Origin: Conus ventricosus
Lineage: Eukaryota > Mollusca > Gastropoda > Neogastropoda > Conidae
Length of the DNA: 10,000 nt
Reading direction: 5' to 3'
Assembly: GCA_018398815.1 (NCBI GenBank)
Contig: CM031626.1
Location: 40,383,599-40,393,598, forward strand
Shown here: in pieces, positions 1 to 8,198 of the stretch
Layout of the letters: every line of letters begins with the position of its first letter
How positions within the stretch are numbered: the stretch's first letter is position 1
Made by a program: the position numbers and the translations under genes
The notes under the pieces: generated by a model
Told to the model about the DNA's origin: nothing
Databases searched by the model: none
Seen by the model: only the letters and a program-made list of their open reading frames with translations

Positions 1-624
1 GAAAATGACTTCTGTTAAGTTCTTCCATCCACATGCCTGTACACCCAGGTGGATCAGCATCATGTTGTGAGTAATTTCACTCAAGCTCATTCCACTGCCA
101 GAAGCTTCAAGATAGCGTAGCTGTGAGACAGAGCTAACGTGAAAGGTGTGGCTGCAAGAGAAGGCAAAACCAGAGCAAGCACATGACTCAGGACAAGAGA
201 GATCGCACACCAGCTCATCATCATGGAGCGGGCACTGTGACAAACCATCACATAGGTGGTTCACATGCAAACAGATTGCTTTCTCTCTTTCACGACATCG
301 ATAAAAACCTGGACATGTATAGTAATTTTCACAGTCGATTTCATCTTCATGATCCGGACAGTCACTTATGTCATTGCACCTGACATAGACAGGGAGACAA
401 TAGCCATCATGGTGACACTGAAAGTGAGTGTCTGGGCACGACGTGTCTGTTTTAGGTAGAGGGGTTATGGTGAACCCCCCCGGTCGGTCAAAGTTGACCA
501 CAGCTGGGGGGCTTATTTCATAAACAGAATACTCCCAGCTGTCGCACTTGGCCTCGTTGAAGATGTTTGAACAGATCTTGTTCCAGTCACACTGTGCCTG
601 GTTATGCACACACTGAACCAAAGC
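1..624 (-). CDS. Internal exon of a GRL101-like receptor: LDLa modules into leucine-rich repeats (partial gene)
   Basis: The minus strand is open from 624 to the window edge, 208 codons without a stop. In coding order it shows a degenerate LDLa-like cysteine segment (about 609-542: VQC, AQCDW, KIC, AKC); a linker with a GGF motif; a good LDLa module (438-331) with CPDTHFQC, YCLPVYVRC and DCPDHEDEIDC, including the acidic calcium-binding end; a second LDLa module (315-205) with TCPGFYRC, HLCDGLSQCP and DDELVC; a cysteine-rich cap typical of LRR starts (195-154, CPESCACSGFAFSC); then LRR-like sequence (120-1, LRYLEASGSGMSL). LDLa plus LRR in this order is the ectodomain layout of Lymnaea GRL101-type G-protein-coupled receptors, so the protein is probably a plasma-membrane receptor with its 7TM part encoded further left. 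Ligand unknown. Relaxin-receptor-like LGRs also combine LDLa and LRR but usually carry one LDLa. The assignment is from remembered family architecture, not a search. Confidence 0.85.
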
Positions 625-653
625 CTCTTATCATTAGTGGAACAAAGAGAAGT
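625..653 (-). other. Splice acceptor of the LDLa/LRR exon
   Basis: On the minus strand, pyrimidine-rich sequence from about 672 (repeated TTTC) is followed by CCACTAATGATAAGAG. Two AGs are possible, at 628-627 and 626-625. The second leaves a phase-0 start with GCT and matches the phase-0 donor at 5619, so it is preferred. ACTAAT, about 10-15 nt upstream, may serve as a branch point but is unusually close. Confidence 0.55.
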
Positions 654-654
654 A

Positions 655-672
655 AGAAAGAAAGAAAGAAAG
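655..672. repeat. (GAAA)n tract at the intron's 3' end
   Basis: Four to five GAAA-type units (aagaaagaaagaaagaaagg). On the gene's strand this is TTTC-rich and forms part of the polypyrimidine sequence before the acceptor at 625. Confidence 0.7.
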
Positions 673-853
673 GAATAAGCACAACACAAACAGGTTTCAT
701 GTAAACATGTGAAATCTAGAAATCAGTTGATATATCATTTTTTTTCTATAGAAGAAAACAAACTTTGTCGTCTTTCATGGGCTTGTATCAACTGGTTGTT
801 AACAAAGAGTTCACTGGATATAAAAGTGAAATAAGAATGAAGACGAATGACAA

Positions 854-956
<103 letters not shown>

Positions 957-1182
957 AGTTTCATTAAATTGGCGTCACTGCATGCGGACTAGTCCATATA
1001 CGCTACACCACATCCGCTATGTTTTGAGACAACGCTGCCTATGATTTCAAGCTGATGAATAAATGAATTACAACTAAGCTGAGAGAACTGAAGAAGAGGG
1101 TCTCGTGGCTACGACAGATACAGGACCTGCGCACTAGCTCAATGCACCGGTCAGACCTTGAGTGTGTACCTAACATTCGTTG

Positions 1183-1243
1183 TCTTTTCTTTTTCTTTTC
1201 TTTTCTTTTTTTTTTTTTGAGAGAGAGAGAGGGAGAGAGAGAG

Positions 1244-1294
<51 letters not shown>

Positions 1295-1308
1295 GAGAGA
1301 GAGAGAGG
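1183..1308. repeat. Pyrimidine run followed by (GA)n microsatellite
   Basis: A T-rich tract (TTTTC units ending in a long T run, to about 1219) abuts (GA)n with a few interruptions. A pyrimidine strand switching to a purine strand gives a partly self-complementary block that could fold back. First half of a compound locus that continues with GT. Confidence 0.95.
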
Positions 1309-1344
1309 TGAGGAGTCTGTGTGTCTGAGTAACTATGTACGCGC

Positions 1345-1345
<1 letters not shown>

Positions 1346-1413
<68 letters not shown>

Positions 1414-1444
1414 GTGTTGTGTACTGCGTGGTGTATGCGTGTAT

Positions 1445-1495
<51 letters not shown>

Positions 1496-1506
1496 TTGTG
1501 TGTGTG
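1346..1506. repeat. Two (GT)n microsatellites split by a short unique spacer
   Basis: The TG run 1346-1409 is about 64 bp uninterrupted. A spacer of about 36 bp containing GTGTTGTGTACTGCGTGG follows, then a second TG run (about 1446-1489) with imperfect GT units to 1506. Cys/Val open frames across it on either strand are repeat artefacts. Alternating purine-pyrimidine, so prone to Z-DNA. Confidence 0.97.
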
Positions 1507-2304
1507 AAAAGAAAGCTCTTGCTAAACTTCTTACCTTTTCTTCTGACAAGAAGACTTAGACAATAAGGGAAGAATTATCATAGAGATCCTGGCAAATAGG
1601 CATGCACATTCACCCACAAATAGACAGCACCCCACCCATATGTATGGATGGGAAACACAAAAGCCACTCTTCAACAGTTTTTATTGTGTGCTCGTTCACG
1701 CAGAAACTATGGAGGGTTACTGACAGCTGAAGGTAACATCCTTGGGGAAAAGGTGAGTGGATGCCATTCAGTATACCGACGTCAGTCCAATTGTGCCGAT
1801 GCCATTCACCATATTATGGTGTTCAATACTGTCTGCAGCATTTACAATGACCTCGCCAATGTTGCACAATGATTACACTTGTATCATGCAATCCTACACG
1901 TTATTATGTCACGGGATGAACTCATAAGTCTTTGATGTTGATCAGTGAAGAATAGAATCCTTTGATACCACTGTACCGCTTGAGTTGTACTGTCAGCGAG
2001 TTAAAAAAATTGAGAATATCTTCCAGATAGAGGGTTTGTGAGTGCTTTTGAAGATTTCACAAAATTCAGTGCAACTGACTTCCAGTAGACTGTTATTTGT
2101 GACTCTTCTGCTCAAAATTCTACAGGTCGTTTTATTTCATGCATGACCAAACAGATAAATATTGACCCCTTAACAATGTAGGGATTTAGACGCATGTGAT
2201 GTGCGATGCACTTTGATCTGAAAAGGCACTTTCTCTCGTATACACAAAGATTGCGCGTCAAAAGATTCACAAATGCACTTAACATTAACCCTGACACATG
2301 TGAA

Positions 2305-2600
2305 TAAACTAATATAGATCGAGATAGATGGTTTTACTCTACCCACAAAGGCGCCTTTGTACGTGACGAAAAGAAGGTTAGCTGCAGCACAACAAACGAG
2401 ACAGGCAAGGAAAGCCTGTTCCAGCAAGTAAGAAGACGTTTCCCACATTCCCTTTCAAGCGGTCGCCGTACATTCTGTGCACACATCAGCTTGATCAACC
2501 ACCTGCATACCAACGTTTTATCTCGCCCCACTTCGCCAAGATGACCTGAAGTGGTCCTCGTCGGCTTGAGAGATGAATAACAACAACGAGTATTGATCAT
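2305..2600 (+). pseudogene. 3' end of a LINE-type retrotransposon, decayed (antisense to host gene)
   Basis: A plus-strand frame without a Met start runs from just after a stop (2305-2307) to a TGA at 2548. It shows DRWFYSTHKGAF near 2320-2360, then a basic stretch, then GRRTFCAHISLINHLHTNV (2461-2517). This resembles the C-terminal end of many LINE ORF2 proteins (W-x-x-x-V-x-x-G, charged stretch, then a CxxCGRTFRARIGLISHLRTH-type finger). The zinc ligands are lost: both cysteines are now serine (TCC, AGC) and the last histidine is asparagine. After the stop come VVLVGLRDE and another stop, then an ATAACAACAACG tail (2577-2589), like the A/C-rich simple tails of RTE-type elements. The family is recalled from memory. 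The match is partial and unsearched, so the class is tentative. Confidence 0.5.
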
Positions 2601-2680
2601 CCTGGTATGCATTACAAGAAGCGAAAATAACTGAAATAACTCTGTAAGTGAATTCAAGCTGTTGCCCATGTCAGCGGCTG

Positions 2681-2681
<1 letters not shown>

Positions 2682-2722
<41 letters not shown>
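2682..2722. repeat. (CA)n microsatellite
   Basis: About 20 perfect AC/CA units with no interruption, lying between the two LINE-derived fragments. Open frames reading Thr-His through it are artefacts. Confidence 0.97.
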
Positions 2723-2726
<4 letters not shown>

Positions 2727-2789
2727 CAAGCAAGGGCATGATTGCACATACATGCCCACACGAGCACAGCTTTCAAACACTCAAGACTG

Positions 2790-2990
2790 CCAGGAGTAAG
2801 GTTAAGACTCTCACTAGATGCGTATGTCGTATCTTTACATAACTACAGAAGTTGTCACAAATTACCAATCGAAGTGCAAAGGTGTTGTAATGTTCCAAGA
2901 GCGTTGCATATTCGTCGTGTCCATGAACTGGGTGTAGTTGGAGATGACTTCTATTTTGTAGTGGAATGTCCTAAATTCAATGATTTCTGA
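2790..2990 (+). pseudogene. Second LINE/retroelement fragment: end of the reverse-transcriptase region
   Basis: The plus-strand frame ending with TGA at 2988-2990 reads HKLPIEVQRCCNVPRA (about 2856-2903) and then ELGVVGDDFYFVVECPKFND (2926-2985). In many non-LTR retroelement proteins, the part after the RT core carries an HKLPIE-x-GR-x-x-NIPR motif, then a CxxC, then a (V/I)GDEFHFxxECPxFxDLR motif. Here the CxxC is lost (RRVH) and the frame ends where LR is expected, next to a run of nine A. The upstream part (LSLDAYVVSLHNYRSC) also fits the usual lead-in. It is therefore most likely a truncated, inactive fragment. A different LINE family from the one at 2305-2600 is likely, because the ends are of different types. 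From memory of the motifs; not searched. Confidence 0.6.
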
Positions 2991-3070
2991 AAAAAAAACA
3001 CAATTCCAAGGATGTTCTTGAAACGATTTTTTTTTATTTGTGCAATCCTATCAAAGCAGAGGGGTACATC

Positions 3071-5049
3071 AGTGAAATTCAGCACAATTATGAGGAACAG
3101 AAAGACCTAGTGATCATCACAATTATGAGGAACAGAAAGACCTAGTGATCATCACAATTATGAGGAACAGAAAGACCTAGTGATCTTCACAATTATGAGG
3201 AACAGAAAACCTAGGATCTCACAATATGAGGAACAGAAAGACCTAGTGATCATCACAATTATGAGGAACAGAAAGACCTAGTGATCATCACAATTATGAG
3301 GAACAGAAAGACCTAGTGATCATCACAATTATGAGGAACAGAAAGACCTAGTGATCATCACAATTATGAGGAACAGAAAGACCTAGTGATCATCACAATT
3401 ATGAGGAACAGAAGACCTAGTGATCATCACAATTATGAGGAACAGAAAGACCTAGTGATCATCACAATTATGAGGAACAGAAAGACCTAGTGATCATCAC
3501 AATTATGAGGAACAGAAAGACCTAGTGATCATCACAATTATGAGGAACAGAAAGACCTAGTGATCATCACAATTATGAGGAACAGAAAGACCTAGTGATC
3601 ATCACAATTATGAGGAACAGAAAGACCTAGTGATCTTCACAATTATGAGGAACAGAAAGACCTAGTGAACATCACAATTATGAGGAACAGAAAGACCTAG
3701 TGAACATCACAATTATGAGGAACAGAAAGACCTAGTGATCAGCACAATTATGAGGAACAGAAAGACCTAGTGCTCATCACAATCATGAGGAACAGAAAGA
3801 CCTAGTGAACTTCACAATCATGGGGAACAGAAAGACCTAGTGATCATCACAATTATGAGGAACAGAAAGACCTAGTGATCTTCACAATTATGAGGAACAG
3901 AAAGACCTAGTGATCATCACAATCATGAGGAACAGAAAGACCTAGTGATCATCACAATTATGAGGAACAGAAAGACCTAGTGATCATCACAATTATGAGG
4001 AACAGAAAGACCTAGTGATCTTCACAATTATGAGGAACAGAAAGACCTAGTGATCATCACAATTATGAGGAACAGAAAGACCTAGTGATCATCACAATTA
4101 TGAGGAACAGAAAGACCTAGTGATCATCACAATTATGAGGAACAGAAAGACCTAGTGATCATCACAATTATGAGGAACAGAAAGACCTAGTGATCATCAC
4201 AATTATGAGGAACAGAAAGACCTAGTGATCATCACAATATGAGGAACAGAAAGACCTAGTGATCATCACAATTATGAGGAACAGAAAGACCTAGTGATCA
4301 TCACAATTATGAGAACAGAAATACCTAGTGATCATCACAATTATAGAACAGAAAGACCTAGTATCTTCACAATTATGAGGAACAGAAAGACCAGTGATCA
4401 TCACAATTATGAGAACAGAAAGACCTAGTGATCATCACAATTATGAGGAACAGAAAGACTAGTGATCTTCACAATTATGAGGAACACAAAGACCTAGTGA
4501 TCTCACAATTATGGGAACAGAAAGACTAGTGATCATCACAATTGAGGAACAGAAAGACCTAGTGATCATCAACAATTATGAGGAACTGAAGCTCTAGTGA
4601 TCTTCACAATTTGAGGAACGAAGACCTAGTGATCACCACAATATGAGAACAGAAAGACCTAGTGATCATCACAATTATGAGGAACAGAAAGACCTAGTGA
4701 TCTTCACAATTTGAGGAACATGAAAGACCTAGTGATCTCACAATTATGAGGAACAGAAAGACCTAGTGATCATCACAATTATGATGAACAGAAAGACCTA
4801 GTGATCATCACATTATGAGGAACAGAAAGACCTAGTGATCATCACAATTATGAGGAACAGAAAGACCTAGTGATCATCACAATTATAGGAACAGAAAGAC
4901 CTAGTGATCATCACAATTAGAGGAACAGAAAGACCTAGTGATCTTCACAATTATGAGAGAACAGAAAGACCTAGTGATCTTCACAATTAGAGGAAGAAAG
5001 ACTAGGATCTTCACAATTATGAGAACAGAAAGACCGAGTGATCATCACT
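3071..5049. repeat. Minisatellite: 35-bp unit, about 56 tandem copies
   Basis: A 35-bp unit repeats head to tail; 3421-3455 is a clean example, beginning TGATCATCACAATTATGAGG and ending ACCTAG. The first unit is partial and diverged (from about 3071) and the last breaks off at 5049. Copies from 3083 to about 4230 are nearly identical. Common variants are GATCTTCAC for GATCATCAC, GAACATCAC, and AATCATGAGG. Copies after about 4230 mostly carry one-base deletions. Each consensus unit contains GTGATCATCAC, an inverted repeat with 5-bp arms and a 1-nt centre. The unit length is not a multiple of three and contains stops, so the array is not coding. It sits in the receptor intron. Confidence 0.98.
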
Positions 5050-5145
5050 CCTTTGTCATTATATGTTCACCAAGTGCTTCAGTTACGTATTTTCATTCTT
5101 TGCCAATAACAAAAAAAAATCATCATGTAAGTTTTTCATTTGATT

Positions 5146-5250
5146 TCTGTGTGTGTGTTGTGTGTGCTGTGTGTGTGTGTGTGAGTGTGTGTGTGAGCTT
5201 TCTTCACTTTCTTTCTATTCATTCTTTCTTTGTTCTTTCTTTCTTTCTTG
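5146..5250. repeat. Imperfect (GT)n followed by (TTCT)n
   Basis: GT repeats with several phase slips run to about 5197, then TTTC/TTCT units to about 5250, just right of the minisatellite. Low-complexity intron sequence. Confidence 0.9.
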
Positions 5251-5355
5251 TGGTTTGTCATCCTGCACGCCCCAAAAGGAGTCATAGGATTACGATTTCT
5301 CGATTCTTAATTCCCCTGTGCATGTTGGGTCTGTGTGCGTGCGTGCGCGCAGCGC

Positions 5356-5356
5356 T

Positions 5357-5394
<38 letters not shown>

Positions 5395-5400
5395 GTGTGA

Positions 5401-5475
<75 letters not shown>
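5356..5475. repeat. Compound (GT)n-(GA)n microsatellite
   Basis: A GT tract (5356-5411) passes directly into GA (5412-5475), with phase slips at GTTTG, GTGGTG, GAGGAG and AGAAGA. It lies in the intron near the donor of the LDLa exon. Open frames over it are artefacts. Confidence 0.97.
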
Positions 5476-5613
5476 CTGTCTAAAACGTTTTGAGCAAACA
5501 AACCGAAAAGCACGAGATGTTATTTCAAATGTAAAGAAACAAAAACAAACACACAACAATAATAACAACAAACATGAACCTTCTCTGGTCCACAATCTTT
5601 CATGCCTTCCTTG
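5476..5613. other. Intron sequence next to the donor, A/C-rich
   Basis: Contains an A/C-rich stretch at about 5536-5573 (AAACAAAAACAAAC, then CAATAATAACAACAAAC). It could be a simple-sequence tail of a retroelement, but no element body is recognisable beside it. Otherwise nothing is seen. Confidence 0.4.
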
Positions 5614-5619
5614 CATTAC
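5614..5619 (-). other. Splice donor closing the LDLa exon
   Basis: On the minus strand GTAATG follows the codon CCT of ...CEHP. Protein similarity stops here and the frame runs on into low-complexity sequence. The intron would be phase 0. A phase-0 junction to GCT at 624 joins ...FCEHP to ALVQC..., which keeps the cysteine pattern of successive LDLa-type modules. The donor is not a perfect consensus, so the exact base is inferred. Confidence 0.6.
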
Positions 5620-6155
5620 AGGATGTTCACAGAAGTCTTCATCACGTCCATCTAAACAATCCTGACGAAAATCACACACCAGACTGTAAGGCACGAAACT
5701 CCTCAGTTGTGTCACAGTAAAAGTAAGGGCTGTGTCAGACCCTGGGACATTCTGCAAGTCGCCACTGTACCAGTCTCAGTGTTCTCCAGTCCCCTGCACT
5801 GACTCTTCACATCACAGGCCAGTAGTTTGTGAGCCAGGTGCTGCATGGGACACATTTCGAGAGGAACACTTGACGTGGTCGTATTGCTGGGGGCAGGAAG
5901 TTGGACAGGTGCGCTGATATGATAACGAGGTGAAAGGGAAGGGAGCTCGCATATAAACCCTTCTTGATGACTCTCACACTTGGATTTGGCAACCTTATTG
6001 AGACGAAAATCCCAAACTGCACACTGTGAGGTGATTTTGCTATTGGCTAAAGCTCTTTGTGGCAGAAAGAGAGCTACAGCACCACTATCCCAGCGTAAAG
6101 TGTTTCTGTATCTGCACACATTGCCATAGATGTGACATGACAGAAAGACAGGGGA
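5620..6155 (-). CDS. Upstream exon of the same receptor: C-type-lectin-like end, linker and LDLa; two frame changes
   Basis: The exon starts after a strong acceptor (TTCTTTTCTTCTTCAG) and ends at a GT donor. The first frame runs from 6155 to a TGA at 5714-5712. It has WDSGAVALF (from 6092), then KSKC and EGFICE (ending 5949), like the last part of a C-type lectin fold. A Ser/Thr/Pro linker follows, then CPMQHLAHKLLACDVKSQC (5852-5796), a cysteine block I associate with gastropod GRL101-like proteins. The protein then resumes in another frame as VPYSLVCDFRQDC and DGRDEDFCEHP (5694-5620), the back half of an LDLa module. Between them, 5731-5696 reads SPYFYCDTTEEF in the third frame, which supplies the cysteine expected there. 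The exon is 536 nt, two more than a multiple of three, which fits two single-base insertions. Either the copy is damaged or the sequence carries indel errors. The domain calls are fairly firm; whether the gene is functional is open. Confidence 0.75.
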
Positions 6156-6171
6156 CTGAAGAAGAAAAGAA
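6156..6171 (-). other. Splice acceptor of the lectin/LDLa exon
   Basis: Read on the minus strand, a near-pure pyrimidine run ends in CAG at 6158-6156, directly before the first codon TCC of the exon. The reading frame upstream continues open through the tract for only a few codons, and protein-like sequence starts right after the AG. This is a textbook acceptor. No donor or exon of the preceding part of the gene was recognised to its right. Confidence 0.75.
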
Positions 6172-6599
6172 TGTGTATACAAATGTAATTAATAGTTAAA
6201 GGCGTTATTTATTCCCTTGAGTTATGACATTTTCTTAATGCCGTGTCATTCGCCAGCTCATCCTGAATAGGCTGCTCGAATGAAATCCAATGAAGAAACA
6301 AAAAAGTCAGAACTGTTTGAATTCTCAGGAACGGCTCAGGAGTAATGCACTTTAAGCTTATTCACTTAAAAGTGCCTTTACATTAGAGTGACGGACAGGA
6401 TTTTAGAGAAAAAAAACACACACCATAAAATGAGGCATGAGCTGGCAAAGTTAAGTGAAGCTTCATGCACCAACTTTACTGTGTACATTGAAGATCAAAT
6501 TATACTCATTAATATAACTTTTACTGAACCAGATTATCTTCACTTGGCCTGGCTTCTCCTCGCTTCATCTCATTATACAAGGAGGAAAAGTTACCATTA
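6172..6599. other. Upstream intron, no recognised feature
   Basis: AT-rich sequence to the right of the acceptor at 6156. Neither strand shows an LDLa, lectin or other protein pattern. A plus-strand open frame over 6388-6894 has no family features and crosses a T-rich tract and a repeat-like segment, so it is treated as chance. Confidence 0.5.
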
Positions 6600-7080
6600 T
6601 TTTTTTTCTTTTTCTTTTTACTTTCCCATTTTCTGTGCCACCTCAGTGGCATTGCACCCACGCTGCTCATTCCGACACCCCATCCACAGCCACAGCCCAG
6701 TCAGTCCCACCGCAGCCCCAGTATTGGCAATCCACACGGAGCAGAAAATGTCAAGAGGTCAAGAGGCAAACCCAATGGAGGAGACACTGCATTGCTGCCG
6801 AGTCACTTTGGTGGTGTTCAGTGGCGCCTGTTCTGATCCAACATATGCAGGACACCACCTACTAAGCCCCCTACTGATGACAATGATTGCTTAGTCGCGG
6901 AGCCGGCGTGAGTGTGATCTCTCTCTGGAGGGCACCACCACGTCCGTCCAACGACAGCCCCCCATGGACTCGATGATACTGGTGACCCCGACGGAACAAA
7001 AGCAAGGCCACAGACGTGGGGAGGACATCGTAATTGAGGTCACCATGACAGCAGGGCATGAAGGGCCACAGAATTTGAAT
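6600..7080 (-). repeat. Candidate dispersed repeat segment with an A-rich end
   Basis: This block is clearly more GC-rich than its flanks and, read on the minus strand, ends in an A-rich tail (6601-6622, AAAAAGAAAAAGAAAAAAAA). A minus-strand frame at 7059-6871 (LPTSVALLLFRRGHQYHRV) is open but unlike any protein I know. It directly follows the SINE on the same strand, so it may be the 3' part of a longer composite of about 850 bp, or a separate older insertion. Repeat status is inferred from composition and the tail only. Confidence 0.35.
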
Positions 7081-7082
7081 TT

Positions 7083-7454
7083 ATTTTTTTTAATGCTGAT
7101 CGATGAGAATGAGGATGTTTAAGATGATGCTATGGATTTCCATTCTGGTCTGAGACTGCGGGACAGGCTGTACTCTACGCTTCCTTCTATAATATATCCT
7201 GGCGTCAACCAGGCCCACGAGATACAGACAGTGTTGGTCAGGAAATTTGAGCAACACTCTAAGAGATGCATCCATTAAGTAGATGAAACTCGACTGTGTG
7301 GTCCCAGTCTTCCCAACTGAGCCTGTAGCAAACTCAACCCTGGGTAGGAGCCGGTTGGAGCAGAAAAATCCCACATGGCTCTGATGGGAATCGAACCCAC
7401 GTCCTCCCAGCCGGGAGTCCACGACGCTAACCACTTTGCCATCGCGGCTGGTCC
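7083..7454 (-). mobile_element. tRNA-derived SINE, about 370 bp
   Basis: The minus strand starts with a tRNA-like head: A box TGGCAAAGTGG (7441-7431) and B box GGTTCGATTCC (7397-7387), 33 nt apart, as in tRNA genes. GCGTCGTGGACTCCCGGC between them resembles an anticodon region. The 3' acceptor side does not pair with the 5' side, and no CCA-ready acceptor stem forms, so this is a SINE head and not a working tRNA gene. About 300 nt of tRNA-unrelated body follow, ending in an A-rich tail (7091-7083). A short flanking match, CAAATT, occurs just upstream of the head and just after the tail, and may be a target-site duplication. It would be transcribed by RNA polymerase III. The family name was not identified. 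Confidence 0.75.
7387..7441 (-). promoter_or_regulatory. Internal RNA polymerase III promoter (A and B boxes) of the SINE
   Basis: A box TGGCAAAGTGG fits TRGCNNAGYGG except for its second base. B box GGTTCGATTCC fits GGTTCGANTCC exactly. Order, spacing and orientation are those of a type 2 pol III promoter, as used by tRNA genes and tRNA-derived SINEs. Confidence 0.75.
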
Positions 7455-8198
7455 ATAATTTGTGTTGGTGTCCTGGGGGTACTCTAAGACTTGGCTTTTT
7501 CTTTGGAGTGGTGTGTAGATCTCTCCCCAGTTTCTGCTGACTGGTCCTCCCTTCCTGTACGCATGCTGATTGGTTGCTGGTTCTTGACTTTCAGTAAATG
7601 TGAAAGCTGTCAGCTAGCAGAGGTAAGATTAACATAAATGTATCTGCCTCAATTGTCGATGCCTATTTTAGTTCTTCTCTTAAGCTGTTGGATGGAGATT
7701 GATAAGTGGTGCGAGACAGCAAGAAACTGCTATAATGTTGAAGGAAAACAACCCTTCAATGTAGTCAAACATTCAAAGTATTTGGCTCTGGAATACACTT
7801 AGTCCATGCACACGTATGCATTAGTGTCACCTACTGCAAACATAAAGACAACAGTAATCAAAATCACCTGAATGGATATCACCACGTGCAGACATGACGT
7901 TGTTCTGTCAGAATATAACATTCAGTTGTCATTTTAACAGACCAAAGTAAAGGCAAAAATTTATATTGTTAAAACATAATATTAATCAATCCCTACACTG
8001 ATTTTATCAAGTAATGGCAAAAAGTGATTCCACCCATTAAGATATGATATCTATTCATCATATTACCAGATTATACCCTGCATTAAGCATTCGGATGTAC
8101 CATTAAGACACATGATATATATAAAGCAATGTATAGTCTCATGACTTATAAATTCAATTTTAACTTACATTTCTTCTGGGTTGATCGATTGGGACAGA
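7455..8198. other. AT-rich sequence, no recognised feature
   Basis: About 740 bp, AT-rich especially over 7900-8160. Stops occur frequently in the frames I followed, and no RNA gene, tandem repeat or protein motif was seen. On the minus strand AAATGTAAGTT (about 8174-8164) looks like a splice donor, considered with the open frame just to its right. Confidence 0.5.

Noticed and set aside
183..459. Two plus-strand frames over the left exon
   Set aside because: They are shadows of the minus-strand LDLa/LRR exon, whose cysteine spacing is unmistakable.
1648..1872. 74-codon plus-strand frame in the intron
   Set aside because: No recognisable domain, no splice context, and ordinary length for chance in this composition.
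3071..5049. CRISPR-like array
   Set aside because: The 35-bp units are directly tandem with no unique spacers, and the context is eukaryotic.
4938..5414. 158-codon plus-strand frame crossing the end of the minisatellite
   Set aside because: It exists only because of indels in the 35-bp copies and the GT tract. The consensus unit carries stops and is not a multiple of three.
5536..5573. A/C-rich stretch as a retroelement tail
   Set aside because: No element body or target duplication is recognisable on either side; simple sequence is the simpler reading.
7090..7434. 114-codon minus-strand frame
   Set aside because: It is the SINE read through in one frame, without protein features.
7376..7448. 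Functional tRNA gene
   Set aside because: A and B boxes are present, but the acceptor stem does not pair and the sequence continues into a SINE body with an A-rich tail.
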